Positions 7,066 through 16,265 of a DNA stretch of 64,000 nt are shown here, one piece after another. How positions within the stretch are numbered: position 1 is the stretch's first letter; each line of letters opens with the position of its first letter. The notes beneath the pieces were generated by a model, which saw nothing but the letters and a program-made list of their open reading frames with translations, did not search any database and was not told where the DNA came from. The position numbers and the translations under genes were made by a program. Source of the stretch: Enterocola sp045654205 (GTDB lineage: Bacteria > Bacteroidota > Bacteroidia > Bacteroidales > Paludibacteraceae); NCBI GenBank assembly GCA_045654205.1, contig JAZOMZ010000002.1, positions 1-64,000 on the forward strand, given 5' to 3'.

Positions 7066-9830
7066 TAGAATGTACGTTTAACTTCGATTTCCTCGTAGGT
7101 TTCGATAAAGTCACCTACTCTAACATCATTGTATTTTTCAATGTTAAGACCGCACTCAAATCCAGTACCAACTTCCTTAACGTCGTCTTTCATACGTTTA
7201 AGTGAACCAAGTTCACCAGTGTGAACCACGATACCGTCACGGATTAAGCGGACTTTATTTGAACGTTTAACTTTACCTTCACGAACTAGACAGCCGGCAA
7301 CGGTACCCACCTTAGAAATTTTGAAGATATTAAGTACTTCAAGAGTAGCAGTAACTTCTTCTTTGATTTCTGGAGAAAGCATACCTTCCATAGCATCTTT
7401 CAATTGTTCGATAGCGTCGTAAATAATTGAATATAAGCGGATATCCACTTCTTCTTTTTCTGCTAAACGACGAGCCTCTACAGATGGACGCACTTGGAAA
7501 CCAACGATAATAGCATTTGATGCTGCAGCTAGTAGAACGTCTGATTCAGAGATTGCACCTACAGCCTTACGGATAACATTAACTTGAATTTCTGGAGTAG
7601 AAAGTTTGATTAATGAATCTGAAAGCGCTTCGATAGAACCGTCCACGTCACCTTTAACAATAACGTTAAGTTCTTGGAAGTTGCCTAGTGCAATACGACG
7701 ACCAAGTTCGTCAAGAGTAATATGTTTGTGTGTACGTGTGTCTTGTTCACGTTTAAGTTGTTCGCGTTTGTTTGCAATTTCACGAGCCTCTTGTTCAGTA
7801 TCCATTACATTGAATTTCTCACCTGCTTGAGGAGCACCATTCAAACCTAGTAATAGAACTGGTTCACCAGGACGTACTTCTTTCACTCTTTGGTTACGTT
7901 CGTTGAACATAGCTTTTACACGACCATGGTGTGTACCTGCTACTAAAACGTCACCTTGACGAAGTGTACCTCCTTCTACAAGTACTGTTGCTAAATAACC
8001 ACGACCTTTGTCAAGTGAAGATTCAATAATAGAACCTACAGCATTTTTATTTGGGTTTGCTTTTAGCTCAAGCATTTCTGCTTCTAACAATACTTTTTCT
8101 AGAAGTTCGTTGATACCAATACCTTTTTTAGCAGAAATATCTTGAGATTGGTATTTACCACCCCATTCTTCTACTAGGTAGTTCATAGCAGCAAGAGCTT
8201 CTTTAATCTTGTCTGGGTTTGCTGTTGGTTTATCAATTTTGTTGATTGCAAACACAATAGGCACACCAGCTGCTGAAGCGTGTTGGATAGCTTCTACAGT
8301 TTGAGGCATGATGCTATCATCGGCTGCTACAATAATAATAGCAACGTCCGTAATTTGAGCACCACGAGCACGCATAGCAGTGAAGGCTTCGTGACCTGGA
8401 GTATCAAGGAATGTAATGTGTTGACCATTTTCTAGAGTAACGTTGTATGCACCGATGTGTTGGGTAATACCACCTGCCTCACCAGCAATAACGTTAGCTT
8501 TACGGATATAGTCAAGAAGTGAAGTTTTACCATGGTCTACGTGTCCCATTACAGTTACGATAGGTGCACGAGGGATAAGGTCTTCTGGTTTGTCTTCTAC
8601 TTCAACGATTTTTTCAGAAACCTCAACACTTACATATTCGGTCTTGAAACCAAACTCATCAGCTACGATATTGATTGTTTCTGCATCAAGACGTTGGTTG
8701 ATAGACACCATCAAACCAAGACTCATACAAGTACCAATAACTTTGGTTACAGGAACGTCCATCATGTTTGCTAGGTCATTTACAGTAACGAATTCTGTAA
8801 TTTTAATGATTTCGCTGTTGATACGTTCTTGTTCTGCTTCTTCTTGCATACGTTGAGATGCAGCCTCACGTTTGTCCTTACGATATTTAGCGCCTTTAGA
8901 TTTTTGCTTGTTGGTAAGCATTGCTAAAGTTTCGCGCACTTGACGTTGTACTTCCTCTTCGTCTGGTTGAACACGTTCAAAAGAACGATTATTACGATTG
9001 TTTTTGCCACCTTTTTGGCCTTTGTTATTATTGTTATTGTTATCGTAATTTTTGTTTATATCAATACGTTCTTTTTGTATACGGTTACGTTTTTTCTTCT
9101 CGTCTGAGTTAGAGTTTGAGTCAGCAGAGTTATTGTTGTTGTGTTTGTTTTTGTTTTTTGGTGCGTATTTTTCTTCACGTTCTTTTCTAAGTTCTTCTTT
9201 AGATTTCTTTTTAGGACGTGTTTGTTGATTTAGACTATCTAGGTCTATTTTACCCACCACATTCACTTTGTTTTCAACTTTTGGTCTGCTTACAGGCGCT
9301 TCTTCCACTTCTGGCTCTGCAGGAGCTGGTTCTTCCGCCTTTTCTACTATAGCAACAGGTTCTTCCTTTGGATTTTTCACTACAGGTGCTTCTTCTACTA
9401 CAACTGGAGCTGGAGCAGCAACTTCTTCTTTCACCTCTACTGGTTTAACTTCTTCCTTAGGTTCTTCTTGAGCAGGTTTTGCTTTAGGCTTTTTATTCAA
9501 AGAGTCTAAATCTATTTTACCTACTTGTTTGAATTGTACAGGAGCAGCAACCTCGATTTTTACTTCTTCTGGTTCTTCTTTTTGTACAGATTCTATTGTT
9601 ACTACCTCGTTTTTAGATTTTTCTTTGTGGCGTAAACGTAAAAGTTCAGACTCTTTTTTCTGATTTTGATCGTTACCAAATTCTTTTTGTAGAATTTCGT
9701 AAATATCATCAGAAACGCGAGCATTAGGATTTCCTTCTTCTACCTCGATTCCTTTCTTTTGTAAGAAATCAACGATAGTAGGAAGTCCTACATTTAGTTC
9801 ACGCATTATTTTATTTAACTTTACTGGCAT
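7065..9830 (-). CDS. infB: Translation initiation factor IF-2
   Basis: GTPase that brings initiator tRNA to the 30S subunit. A short N-terminal IF2N domain (KLNKIMRELNVGLPTIVDFL) is followed by a long charged, Asn/Lys-rich linker of about 300 residues and then the G domain: GHVDHGKTSLLD, DTPGHEAF and NKIDKP. The C-terminal domains II-IV are complete. An ATG at 9839 lies inside nusA; the ATG at 9830, two codons after the nusA stop, gives the typical family start and is preferred. Confidence 0.96.
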   Translation of the reverse strand: MPVKLNKIMRELNVGLPTIVDFLQKKGIEVEEGNPNARVSDDIYEILQKEFGNDQNQKKESELLRLRHKEKSKNEVVTIESVQKEEPEEVKIEVAAPVQFKQVGKIDLDSLNKKPKAKPAQEEPKEEVKPVEVKEEVAAPAPVVVEEAPVVKNPKEEPVAIVEKAEEPAPAEPEVEEAPVSRPKVENKVNVVGKIDLDSLNQQTRPKKKSKEELRKEREEKYAPKNKNKHNNNNSADSNSNSDEKKKRNRIQKERIDINKNYDNNNNNNKGQKGGKNNRNNRSFERVQPDEEEVQRQVRETLAMLTNKQKSKGAKYRKDKREAASQRMQEEAEQERINSEIIKITEFVTVNDLANMMDVPVTKVIGTCMSLGLMVSINQRLDAETINIVADEFGFKTEYVSVEVSEKIVEVEDKPEDLIPRAPIVTVMGHVDHGKTSLLDYIRKANVIAGEAGGITQHIGAYNVTLENGQHITFLDTPGHEAFTAMRARGAQITDVAIIIVAADDSIMPQTVEAIQHASAAGVPIVFAINKIDKPTANPDKIKEALAAMNYLVEEWGGKYQSQDISAKKGIGINELLEKVLLEAEMLELKANPNKNAVGSIIESSLDKGRGYLATVLVEGGTLRQGDVLVAGTHHGRVKAMFNERNQRVKEVRPGEPVLLLGLNGAPQAGEKFNVMDTEQEAREIANKREQLKREQDTRTHKHITLDELGRRIALGNFQELNVIVKGDVDGSIEALSDSLIKLSTPEIQVNVIRKAVGAISESDVLLAAASNAIIVGFQVRPSVEARRLAEKEEVDIRLYSIIYDAIEQLKDAMEGMLSPEIKEEVTATLEVLNIFKISKVGTVAGCLVREGKVKRSNKVRLIRDGIVVHTGELGSLKRMKDDVKEVGTGFECGLNIEKYNDVRVGDFIETYEEIEVKRTF

Positions 9831-9831
9831 A

Positions 9832-11085
9832 TTATTCAAATTCAGCGCGTATAACGGCTAATAAATTATCAATAGTTACTTCTTCTAGGTCTGTTTTCTT
9901 AATTAATTCGTCGCGAGAGGCATTTAGAACACGTTTAGCTGTGTCGTAACCTAAACTTTTTAGGATATCGATAACCCATTGTTCTATTTCGTCGTTAAAT
10001 TCGTCTAGATAGATATCTTCTTCGTCTGAACTTTCTAGTTCACGGAACACTTCTATCTTGTAACCTGTAAGTTTATCAGCAAGTTTGATATTTAAACCAC
10101 CTTTACCAATAGCCATTGAAATTTCTTCTGGTTTTAAACTTACTTCTGCACGTTTGTTTGCCTCGTCTACACGTAGAGAGATGATTTTGGCAGGGCTTAA
10201 TGCACGAGTAATGTAAAGAGAGATATTTGATGTGTAGTTGATAACGTCAATATTTTCGTTACGTAACTCACGTACGATACCATGGATACGAGAACCCTTA
10301 ACACCCACGCAAGAACCTACAGGGTCGATACGGTCATCGAATGTTTCTACTGCCACTTTAGCACGTTCGCCTGGGATACGAGCTATACCTTTAATGGTGA
10401 TGATACCTTCTTGAACTTCTGGAATTTCTAGTTCAAATAAACGTCTTAGGAATTCTTCTGATGTACGAGAAACGATAATTCTTAATTTATTGTTTTTATT
10501 ATCTACACGTATTACCACTGCCTTAACTGTATCACCTTTGCGATAGAAATCGGTAGGGATTTGTTCAGATTTTGGTAATAACATTTCGTTACCATTAGCA
10601 TCAACTAAAAGAATTTCTTTTGACCAAATTTGGTAAACTTCACCATAAACGATTTGACCGATTTTGTCTTTGTATTGGTCATAAATGTTTTCTTTGTGAA
10701 GTTCTAATATTTTAGAAGCTAATGTTTGACGAAGATTTAATACAGCTCTACGACCAAATGATAGGAAGTTTACAGATTCTGCTACTTCTTCACCAATTTC
10801 ACATTCTGGGTCTATTACTAGAGCTTCTGAAAGAGATATTTGTTTGTTAGAATCTTCTACTTCACCATCTGCTACTACTTCGCGGTTGCGCCAGATTTCG
10901 CAGTCACCCTTATCAGGGTTTAGGATTACGTCGAAGTTCTCGTCTGAACCAAACATTTTTGAAATTACACAACGGAAAGAATCTTCCAAAACACTAGTCA
11001 TAGTAGTTTTGTCAATATTCTTTAGTTCTTTAAACTCCGCAAAGCTTTCAATCATTGTCGAAGTTTTTAATGAATCTTTTGCCAT
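9832..11085 (-). CDS. nusA: Transcription termination/antitermination factor NusA
   Basis: 417 residues: N-terminal RNA-polymerase-binding domain, an S1 domain (GQIVYGEVYQIW to about residue 200), then KH domains with GVKGSRIHGIVRELRNENID and IGKGGLNIKLADKLTGYKI. It lacks the E. coli-type duplicated C-terminal acidic repeats, as is usual outside Proteobacteria, but has a short helical tail. It modulates pausing, termination and antitermination. Second gene of the operon, 7 bases after rimP. Confidence 0.95.
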   Translation of the reverse strand: MAKDSLKTSTMIESFAEFKELKNIDKTTMTSVLEDSFRCVISKMFGSDENFDVILNPDKGDCEIWRNREVVADGEVEDSNKQISLSEALVIDPECEIGEEVAESVNFLSFGRRAVLNLRQTLASKILELHKENIYDQYKDKIGQIVYGEVYQIWSKEILLVDANGNEMLLPKSEQIPTDFYRKGDTVKAVVIRVDNKNNKLRIIVSRTSEEFLRRLFELEIPEVQEGIITIKGIARIPGERAKVAVETFDDRIDPVGSCVGVKGSRIHGIVRELRNENIDVINYTSNISLYITRALSPAKIISLRVDEANKRAEVSLKPEEISMAIGKGGLNIKLADKLTGYKIEVFRELESSDEEDIYLDEFNDEIEQWVIDILKSLGYDTAKRVLNASRDELIKKTDLEEVTIDNLLAVIRAEFE

Positions 11086-11092
11086 TTTTTGA

Positions 11093-11545
11093 TTAGTTGA
11101 ATTTTAAGTTATATTTCGTATATTTTACATTCTTGTAGTCGAACACTTTGGTTACAATAACAGGTTTCTTTTTGCCTTTTTCTTTCACCTGTACATCTAC
11201 ACTAAAGTTTTCTTCATTTGCGTCTATTAGCACACCAAACATTTTTTGACCATCGGCTAGTACTTCTACTTCGTTGCCAATGTTTTTGATGTATTGACGA
11301 ACTAGTTTAAATGGAGATGTGATACCGCATGAGCCTACTTCAAGCTCAAAGTCTTCTACCTCGCGATCCATATTTTCGTCGATATGACGAGATATTTTCA
11401 CGCAAAGCTCAATATCCACGATAGTATCTGAGTCTATCTCCACTACAATTTGATTTGATGGACTAATTTTCACGTCCACAAGGAAACAGTCTGTGTCTGC
11501 CAAACACTCTGTAACCAAATTTTCTATTACTACTTTATCTATCAT
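11093..11545 (-). CDS. rimP: Ribosome maturation factor RimP
   Basis: 150-residue 30S maturation factor. The N-terminal alpha/beta domain has DCFLVDVKISP and DIELCVKISRHID; the DREVEDFELEVGSCGITSPF segment is the diagnostic family signature before the SH3-like C-terminal domain. First gene of the rimP-nusA-infB-cvpA-suf unit, about 40 bases after its predicted transcript start. Confidence 0.93.
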   Translation of the reverse strand: MIDKVVIENLVTECLADTDCFLVDVKISPSNQIVVEIDSDTIVDIELCVKISRHIDENMDREVEDFELEVGSCGITSPFKLVRQYIKNIGNEVEVLADGQKMFGVLIDANEENFSVDVQVKEKGKKKPVIVTKVFDYKNVKYTKYNLKFN

Positions 11546-11558
11546 TTTAATAAAAGCG

Positions 11559-11584
11559 AGAGGGAGACATTGGTGTCCCCCTCT
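11559..11584 (-). other. Hairpin at the 5' end of the rimP transcript
   Basis: An 11-bp stem (arms 11559-11569 and 11574-11584, one G-U pair in the RNA) with a four-base CCAA loop. It begins within a few bases of the transcript start predicted from the -7 box at 11602-11595 and is followed by CTCGCTTTTATT. It could protect the 5' end, act as an attenuator, or terminate the gene at 11660-13255. Confidence 0.5.
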
Positions 11585-11594
11585 TATTCTTTTG

Positions 11595-11602
11595 CAAAGA
11601 TA
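11595..11602 (-). promoter_or_regulatory. -7 box of the rimP-nusA-infB-suf operon
   Basis: TATCTTTG on the minus strand, about 50 bases before the rimP ATG. It is the only clear promoter in front of the nine-gene block, whose internal gaps are mostly under 10 bases. Confidence 0.6.
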
Positions 11603-11659
11603 ATATAAATTATTTAATTATCAGTACATTTGTGCGTATTTTTTTGTAAATCAAGATAA

Positions 11660-13255
11660 TTATGGTAATACTGGACGAACAGAAAGTCCTGCACATCTAT
11701 TACCATCGTAGAAATCAAGAACTTTGTTATCTTCTGAGATTATTAAATCTTTTGCTTTTGAAGATTCATTTTCACTTAATTCATTTGTCCAATAATAACC
11801 ATACGACCCTACACTTTTTATAGTACCATCTTCTTTTCTAAAACCTCCAAATGGCAAGATTATATAATTTCCATTTTTAGCGGTAAATTTTAGTCCATCT
11901 GGCAATTCTGTAATCTCACATTCTGCAAGCAACTCTGCAAATTCTTCTTTTGTTGGCATACGCCAAGTACCACCTAACTCTACATTCGCTACGTCATCTG
12001 TAGCTTCTAAAGTAGATTTATTATCAAATTCACCATGTGCAGAACTTATACAATATTTAGTAAAAGAGGTTTCTGTGCCTTCGCACCATTTATATTTAGC
12101 CCAAGAATAATCATATATTGATTTTGTTGTGGTTTCACCCCATGCGAAGTAATCACCATTATCTTCTAGGTTTTCGGCACCGATATTCATATTAGCCCAT
12201 TTCACAGAAAGACCTAAATCTACTGCTTCAAACTCAACTTTTTCTTCTACATCTTCACCTTCTTCTACATCTTCACCTTCTTCAAGTTCTCGCCATTGAG
12301 CATATAATACTGGATTTCCAGAGTATGTTATTTGTGACATATCACTATATGATGTACCACTACCATCAGAAGTAGTATTCCATCCTACAAACTTGTAACC
12401 CTCGTAAGTGAAAGTACATTTTGGCAAAGTTTTATATTCTGAGGTTTCAAATTCAATTCGTTCCATCGTTCCTTCTCCACCGTTTGAATTGAAATATAAA
12501 ATATAAGGGAAATAGAATTGGTTGCAAACTGGACGAATAGATAATCCATGATGCGCATCCATTTCAGCAAATGTAGAAACATTATTCTCACTTAAATGAA
12601 GATTAAATGTTTGACCGTATTTATAATTACTTCTATAAATTGCCATCGTACCTATATCTACTGGTTCTGCGCTATAATTCATACCTGCAGCTGGCAAGAA
12701 AATAGTATTTCCATTAGGTCCTTGCACTTCATAACCAGCAACGCCATTTTGGGTGATCCAAGTCCAAGTACATTCTTCTACTAGTTCTTCTAGTTCTTCT
12801 TTCAATGGAATACGCCAAAGTTCTCCCCAGATACTACGTGCAGCATCATCTTCAAGCTCTATATATGACTTGTTTTTATACTTGTTTTGTGTATTCCAAA
12901 TATAATTGTTGTATGTATAGCTATCTTTTGGAGAAGTTTCTCCCCATGTAAAATAATCGCCATAACCTTCTGGCTTATTATTTTTTGAGCCTAAATTGCA
13001 AGATGCCCAAAGGATTCCAGAAGAAAGTCCTAAATCTACAGCTTCAATATCATAAACTACATCATCTTCGTCTTCTTCATCATCTGGGAGAGGATTATCT
13101 GGAGTGTGAGTTTCACTAAAAGTGATACTATCAACTTCTGATGCAATAAATTCCACACGAGAACCATCAGATTGGTGCACAAAAAGTTTTATCTGTGCTA
13201 TGGCTGTTGAAGCAAGCAGCACGACAAGAGTGAAAAGTGTAAAAAGTTTTTTCAT
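11660..13255 (-). CDS. Secreted protein with two FISUMP domains and a bacterial repeat domain
   Basis: Signal peptide MKKLFTLFTLVVLLASTAIA starts at ATG 13255; upstream codons precede the promoter and are not used. A FISUMP domain (AVDLGLSSGILWASCNLG, GDYFTWGETSP, LWRIPLKEE, ending GLSIRPV) is followed by an InlB/Listeria-Bacteroides repeat (FNSNGGEG to VLYAQW), an acidic repeat (EEGEDV twice) and a second FISUMP domain ending GLSVRPVLP. FISUMP domains are common in secreted Bacteroidota and Fibrobacter proteins; function unknown, probably cell surface. Confidence 0.85.
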   Translation of the reverse strand: MKKLFTLFTLVVLLASTAIAQIKLFVHQSDGSRVEFIASEVDSITFSETHTPDNPLPDDEEDEDDVVYDIEAVDLGLSSGILWASCNLGSKNNKPEGYGDYFTWGETSPKDSYTYNNYIWNTQNKYKNKSYIELEDDAARSIWGELWRIPLKEELEELVEECTWTWITQNGVAGYEVQGPNGNTIFLPAAGMNYSAEPVDIGTMAIYRSNYKYGQTFNLHLSENNVSTFAEMDAHHGLSIRPVCNQFYFPYILYFNSNGGEGTMERIEFETSEYKTLPKCTFTYEGYKFVGWNTTSDGSGTSYSDMSQITYSGNPVLYAQWRELEEGEDVEEGEDVEEKVEFEAVDLGLSVKWANMNIGAENLEDNGDYFAWGETTTKSIYDYSWAKYKWCEGTETSFTKYCISSAHGEFDNKSTLEATDDVANVELGGTWRMPTKEEFAELLAECEITELPDGLKFTAKNGNYIILPFGGFRKEDGTIKSVGSYGYYWTNELSENESSKAKDLIISEDNKVLDFYDGNRCAGLSVRPVLP

Positions 13256-13291
13256 AAAGTTTAGGTTATAAAGTATAAGTTTTTCGGGGTG

Positions 13292-13299
13292 CAAAGTTA
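13292..13299 (-). promoter_or_regulatory. -7 box of the FISUMP gene
   Basis: TAACTTTG on the minus strand, 36 bases before ATG 13255. It overlaps any longer reading frame, which fixes the start at 13255. Confidence 0.6.
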
Positions 13300-13351
13300 A
13301 CATAAATTAATAATATAGGAAAATAAATAAATTTCTAAAATTTCTAATAAA

Positions 13352-13382
13352 ATTCCTAATTCCTCATTCCTAATTCCTAATT
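13352..13382. repeat. Heptamer tandem repeat (TTAGGAA on minus strand)
   Basis: Four copies of TTAGGAA read on the minus strand, one with a TGAGGAA variant, in the divergent promoter region of tcdA. The same heptamer occurs four times at 45741-45768, also just upstream of a TATCTTTG promoter. Confidence 0.75.
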
Positions 13383-13390
13383 AAAATAAT

Positions 13391-13398
13391 TATCTTTG
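13391..13398 (+). promoter_or_regulatory. -7 box of tcdA
   Basis: TATCTTTG ends five bases before the tcdA ATG. With a transcript start about 6-7 bases after the box, the mRNA would begin at or within one or two bases of the ATG, so it should be leaderless or nearly so. Confidence 0.65.
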
Positions 13399-13403
13399 TA
13401 TTT

Positions 13404-14111
13404 ATGAATTGGAAAGACAGAACAGAATTGCTTTTGGGCAAAGAAAGAAACGATGCTATTTGCTCTGCTACAGTGCTTGTGGCAGGTGTAGGTGGCGTGG
13501 GTGGTTATGCTGTGGAAATGCTAGTAAGAGCTGGCGTGGGAAACCTTATCATTATAGATGATGATGTGGTGAAAGAGAGCAATATTAATCGCCAAATAAT
13601 TGCTACTGCAAAAAATGTGGGCACAAGCAAGGTGGAATTAATGAAATGCCGCATCAACGACATCAACCCAGAAGCTAACGTGTTGGCTATTAAGGCATTT
13701 ATAGATGAAGACAATGTGAGTGAGTTCATTAGAAGATTTAAGCCAAACTTTGTGATTGATGCCATTGATTCTATTTCACCTAAAATAGCACTTATAAAAT
13801 ATTGCATAGAAAATAATGTAAAAATAATTTCTTCTATGGGTGCTGGTGGCAGAAAGGACCCTACAAAAATACAATATGCGGACATTTCTAAAACCACGAA
13901 TTGTGCTCTTGCACGCACTGTGAGAGAAAGACTTAAAAAGCAAGGCATTACCAAAAGTCTGCCAACAGTATTTTCGACAGAACCAGTAAAAAAAGAATCT
14001 ATAATAAAGGTGAGCGACGAAAGAAACAAATGTTCTACCCTTGGAACAATTTCTTACTTCCCTGCTCTATTTGGCTGTTATTTAGCCGCTTACGTAATTG
14101 AAAATTTATGA
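13404..14111 (+). CDS. tcdA: ThiF/E1-like enzyme, probable tRNA t6A dehydratase
   Basis: 235-residue E1-like adenylating enzyme of the TcdA (CsdL/YgdL) family, which converts t6A37 of tRNA to its cyclic form in an ATP-dependent step. The N-terminus (NWKDRTELLLG) is typical for TcdA; the nucleotide site is GVGGVGGYAVEMLVRAG; SNINRQ follows, and MGAGGRKDPTKI and TVFSTEP match the family. The downstream lolD start overlaps its stop by 4 bases. Confidence 0.88.
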   Translation: MNWKDRTELLLGKERNDAICSATVLVAGVGGVGGYAVEMLVRAGVGNLIIIDDDVVKESNINRQIIATAKNVGTSKVELMKCRINDINPEANVLAIKAFIDEDNVSEFIRRFKPNFVIDAIDSISPKIALIKYCIENNVKIISSMGAGGRKDPTKIQYADISKTTNCALARTVRERLKKQGITKSLPTVFSTEPVKKESIIKVSDERNKCSTLGTISYFPALFGCYLAAYVIENL

Positions 14112-14758
14112 TTAAACTAACAGAAATACATAAAAGTTTTGGTCAATTGGAAGTTTTAAAAGGCATTGACCTACACATTAAAGAGGGTGAGTTTGTGTCT
14201 ATTGTGGGTGCTTCTGGTGCTGGCAAAACTACCCTACTTCAAATTATTGGCACACTAGACACAGATAACGAGGGAGAAGTTATAATTAATGGTGTGAATA
14301 TCAAGAAACTTTCAGATAAACAACTTTCTGCTTTTAGAAACAAGGAATTGGGATTTGTTTTTCAATTTCACCAACTTTTGCCTGAGTTTACTGCTCTTGA
14401 AAATGTGTGTATTCCGGGACACATTGCCCGTAGGGACAGTAAAGAAGTGGAAGAAAAGGCAAAAGAACTTCTTACAAAACTTGGACTTCAAGATAGATTT
14501 CATCACAAACCTAACGAACTTTCTGGCGGTGAAAAACAGAGGGTTGCAGTAGCAAGGGCTCTTATAAACAACCCTAAACTTATACTTGCAGACGAACCTT
14601 CTGGTAGTCTTGATAGTGGGAATAAAAAAGAATTGCACAGCCTACTACGTAAACTGTGCAATGAATATGGTTTGACTATCCTTTTAGTAACTCACGATAA
14701 CGAACTTGCTGAGACCTCGGACCGCATAATAGAAATGCGAGATGGTATGATAGTATAA
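14108..14758 (+). CDS. lolD: LolD-like ABC transporter ATPase
   Basis: 216-residue ATPase of the MacB/LolD class. Walker A GASGAGKTT, Q-loop region FVFQFHQLLPEFTALEN (typical LolD), signature LSGGEKQRVAVARAL, Walker B LILADEPSGSLD, H-loop LLVTHD. LolD powers release of lipoproteins from the inner membrane with LolC/E; the permease genes are not here. Overlaps tcdA by 4 bases (ATGA). Confidence 0.85.
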   Translation: MIKLTEIHKSFGQLEVLKGIDLHIKEGEFVSIVGASGAGKTTLLQIIGTLDTDNEGEVIINGVNIKKLSDKQLSAFRNKELGFVFQFHQLLPEFTALENVCIPGHIARRDSKEVEEKAKELLTKLGLQDRFHHKPNELSGGEKQRVAVARALINNPKLILADEPSGSLDSGNKKELHSLLRKLCNEYGLTILLVTHDNELAETSDRIIEMRDGMIV

Positions 14759-14801
14759 AACTTAAGCGGGCCCTTCGACAAGCTCAGGGACCGCTTAAGT
14801 T
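14759..14801. terminator. Bidirectional terminator built on the dispersed hairpin element
   Basis: Perfect 11-bp arms AACTTAAGCGG / CCGCTTAAGTT enclose one copy of the dispersed element (14768-14793, CCC/GGG variant). It lies between the convergent lolD and TPR genes and is followed by a T-run on each strand, so it can end transcription from both sides. Confidence 0.75.
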
Positions 14802-15071
14802 TTATTGATTATACATATCCTTAAAGTAGAAATCCAATATTTCAGACACCTGTTCATACGCTTCCTTTGCTGGGCTTTTTGGGTTGAACTCTACTGCTTT
14901 TAGGTAGCAATTCATTGCTTCGCTTAGGTTTTCTAGTTTGCGATAAGCATTGCCCATAAGGAAATAAGCCTCATCTGAGCGTGGATTTACAAACTCTAGA
15001 TGTTGGTCTAAAACCGAAATTGCTTGTTCGGTTTTGCCTGCCTTTAAAAGTGCTTTAGCTTGCTCTAACAT
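14802..15071 (-). CDS. Small TPR-repeat protein
   Basis: About 89 residues, nearly all TPR: LEQAKALLKAGKTEQAISVL, AYFLMGNAYRKLENLSEAMN and CYLKAVEFNPKSP. Probably a protein-binding adaptor; no signal peptide, so cytoplasmic. The start at 15071 lies two bases after the trpS stop; an ATG at 15107 would overlap trpS. Co-transcribed with trpS. Confidence 0.75.
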   Translation of the reverse strand: MLEQAKALLKAGKTEQAISVLDQHLEFVNPRSDEAYFLMGNAYRKLENLSEAMNCYLKAVEFNPKSPAKEAYEQVSEILDFYFKDMYNQ

Positions 15072-15073
15072 GA

Positions 15074-16156
15074 TTATTGGAATTTTGCTACTTGTTCGTT
15101 GATCCATTCGGTATTATCAAAATAGTCAATCTTCATGGCAGCACGTACTTCTGCTAGTGTTTGCGCAGCTACTTCACGAGCTTTTTCACTACCTTCTTTT
15201 AGCACTTGATAAACGTATGGAATATCTTTTTGGAATTCTTTACGGCGCTCACGGATTGGAGAAAGTTCTTCTTCAAGCACAGCGTTTAGGAATTTCTTTA
15301 CTTTCATATCACCTAAACCACCACGTGTATAGTGGTCTTTCACTTCTTGCAGATTGTTGTATTCTGGCCAATATTTAGCAAAATATTCGTCTTTGCAGAA
15401 TGCATCAAGATATGTAAACACTACGTTGCCTTCTACACGACCTGGATCTTCTACCTTGATGTGATTTGGGTCTGTATACATACCTTTTACTTTTTTAGTA
15501 AGGTCTGCTGCTTCTTCTGAAAGATAAATACAGTTGCCTAGAGATTTACTCATTTTAGCTTTGCCGTCGATACCTGGAAGGCGTAAGCAAGCTGCATTTT
15601 GTGGAAGAAGAATTTTTGGTTCCACAAGAGTTTCACCATAAATACCGTTGAAACGACGAACAATTTCGTTTGTTTGCTCAATCATAGGTGCTTGGTCTTC
15701 TCCTACTGGCACTGTGGTAGCTTTAAACGCAGTGATGTCTGCAGCTTGGCTGATTGGATAAGTAAAGAAACCTACTGGAATGCTAGTTTCAAAGTTGCGC
15801 ATTTGGATTTCTGTCTTCACAGTTGGGTTGCGTTGAAGACGAGAAACTGTTACAAGGTTCATATAATAAAACGCAAGTTCGGTAAGTTCTGGCACTTGTG
15901 ATTGGATGAAAAGTGTAGATTTTGCAGGGTCTAAACCACAAGCAAGGTAATCTAATGCCACTTCGATAATATTTTGACGAACTTTTTCTGGATTGTCTGC
16001 GTTGTCGGTCAATGCTTGCGCATCGGCAATCATAATAAAGATTTTATCAAACTCCCCAGAGTTTTGAAGTTCTACTCTTCTGCGTAATGAACCCACATAG
16101 TGTCCTATGTGAAGTTTTCCTGTAGGTCTATCTCCTGTTAAAATAATTTTTGACAT
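15074..16156 (-). CDS. trpS: Tryptophanyl-tRNA synthetase
   Basis: Class I synthetase, 360 residues. The ATP-binding HIGH motif appears as GKLHIGHYVGS and the KMSKS loop as GKAKMSKSLGN; GDRPTGKLHIGH is the normal TrpRS opening. The length is slightly above the roughly 330 typical, from a charged insertion near the C-terminus. Promoter box TATATTTG lies 39-46 bases upstream. Confidence 0.95.
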   Translation of the reverse strand: MSKIILTGDRPTGKLHIGHYVGSLRRRVELQNSGEFDKIFIMIADAQALTDNADNPEKVRQNIIEVALDYLACGLDPAKSTLFIQSQVPELTELAFYYMNLVTVSRLQRNPTVKTEIQMRNFETSIPVGFFTYPISQAADITAFKATTVPVGEDQAPMIEQTNEIVRRFNGIYGETLVEPKILLPQNAACLRLPGIDGKAKMSKSLGNCIYLSEEAADLTKKVKGMYTDPNHIKVEDPGRVEGNVVFTYLDAFCKDEYFAKYWPEYNNLQEVKDHYTRGGLGDMKVKKFLNAVLEEELSPIRERRKEFQKDIPYVYQVLKEGSEKAREVAAQTLAEVRAAMKIDYFDNTEWINEQVAKFQ

Positions 16157-16194
16157 ATTGTGTTTTTATTATTTTTACTAAATATAAAGAATTG

Positions 16195-16202
16195 CAAATA
16201 TA
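16195..16202 (-). promoter_or_regulatory. -7 box of trpS
   Basis: TATATTTG on the minus strand, about 38 bases before the trpS ATG. Confidence 0.55.
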
Positions 16203-16265
16203 CAAAAAATCATTGGTTTATATTTAACTAAATAAAATTTTATAGAATTGAGAATAAAAAAGAGA

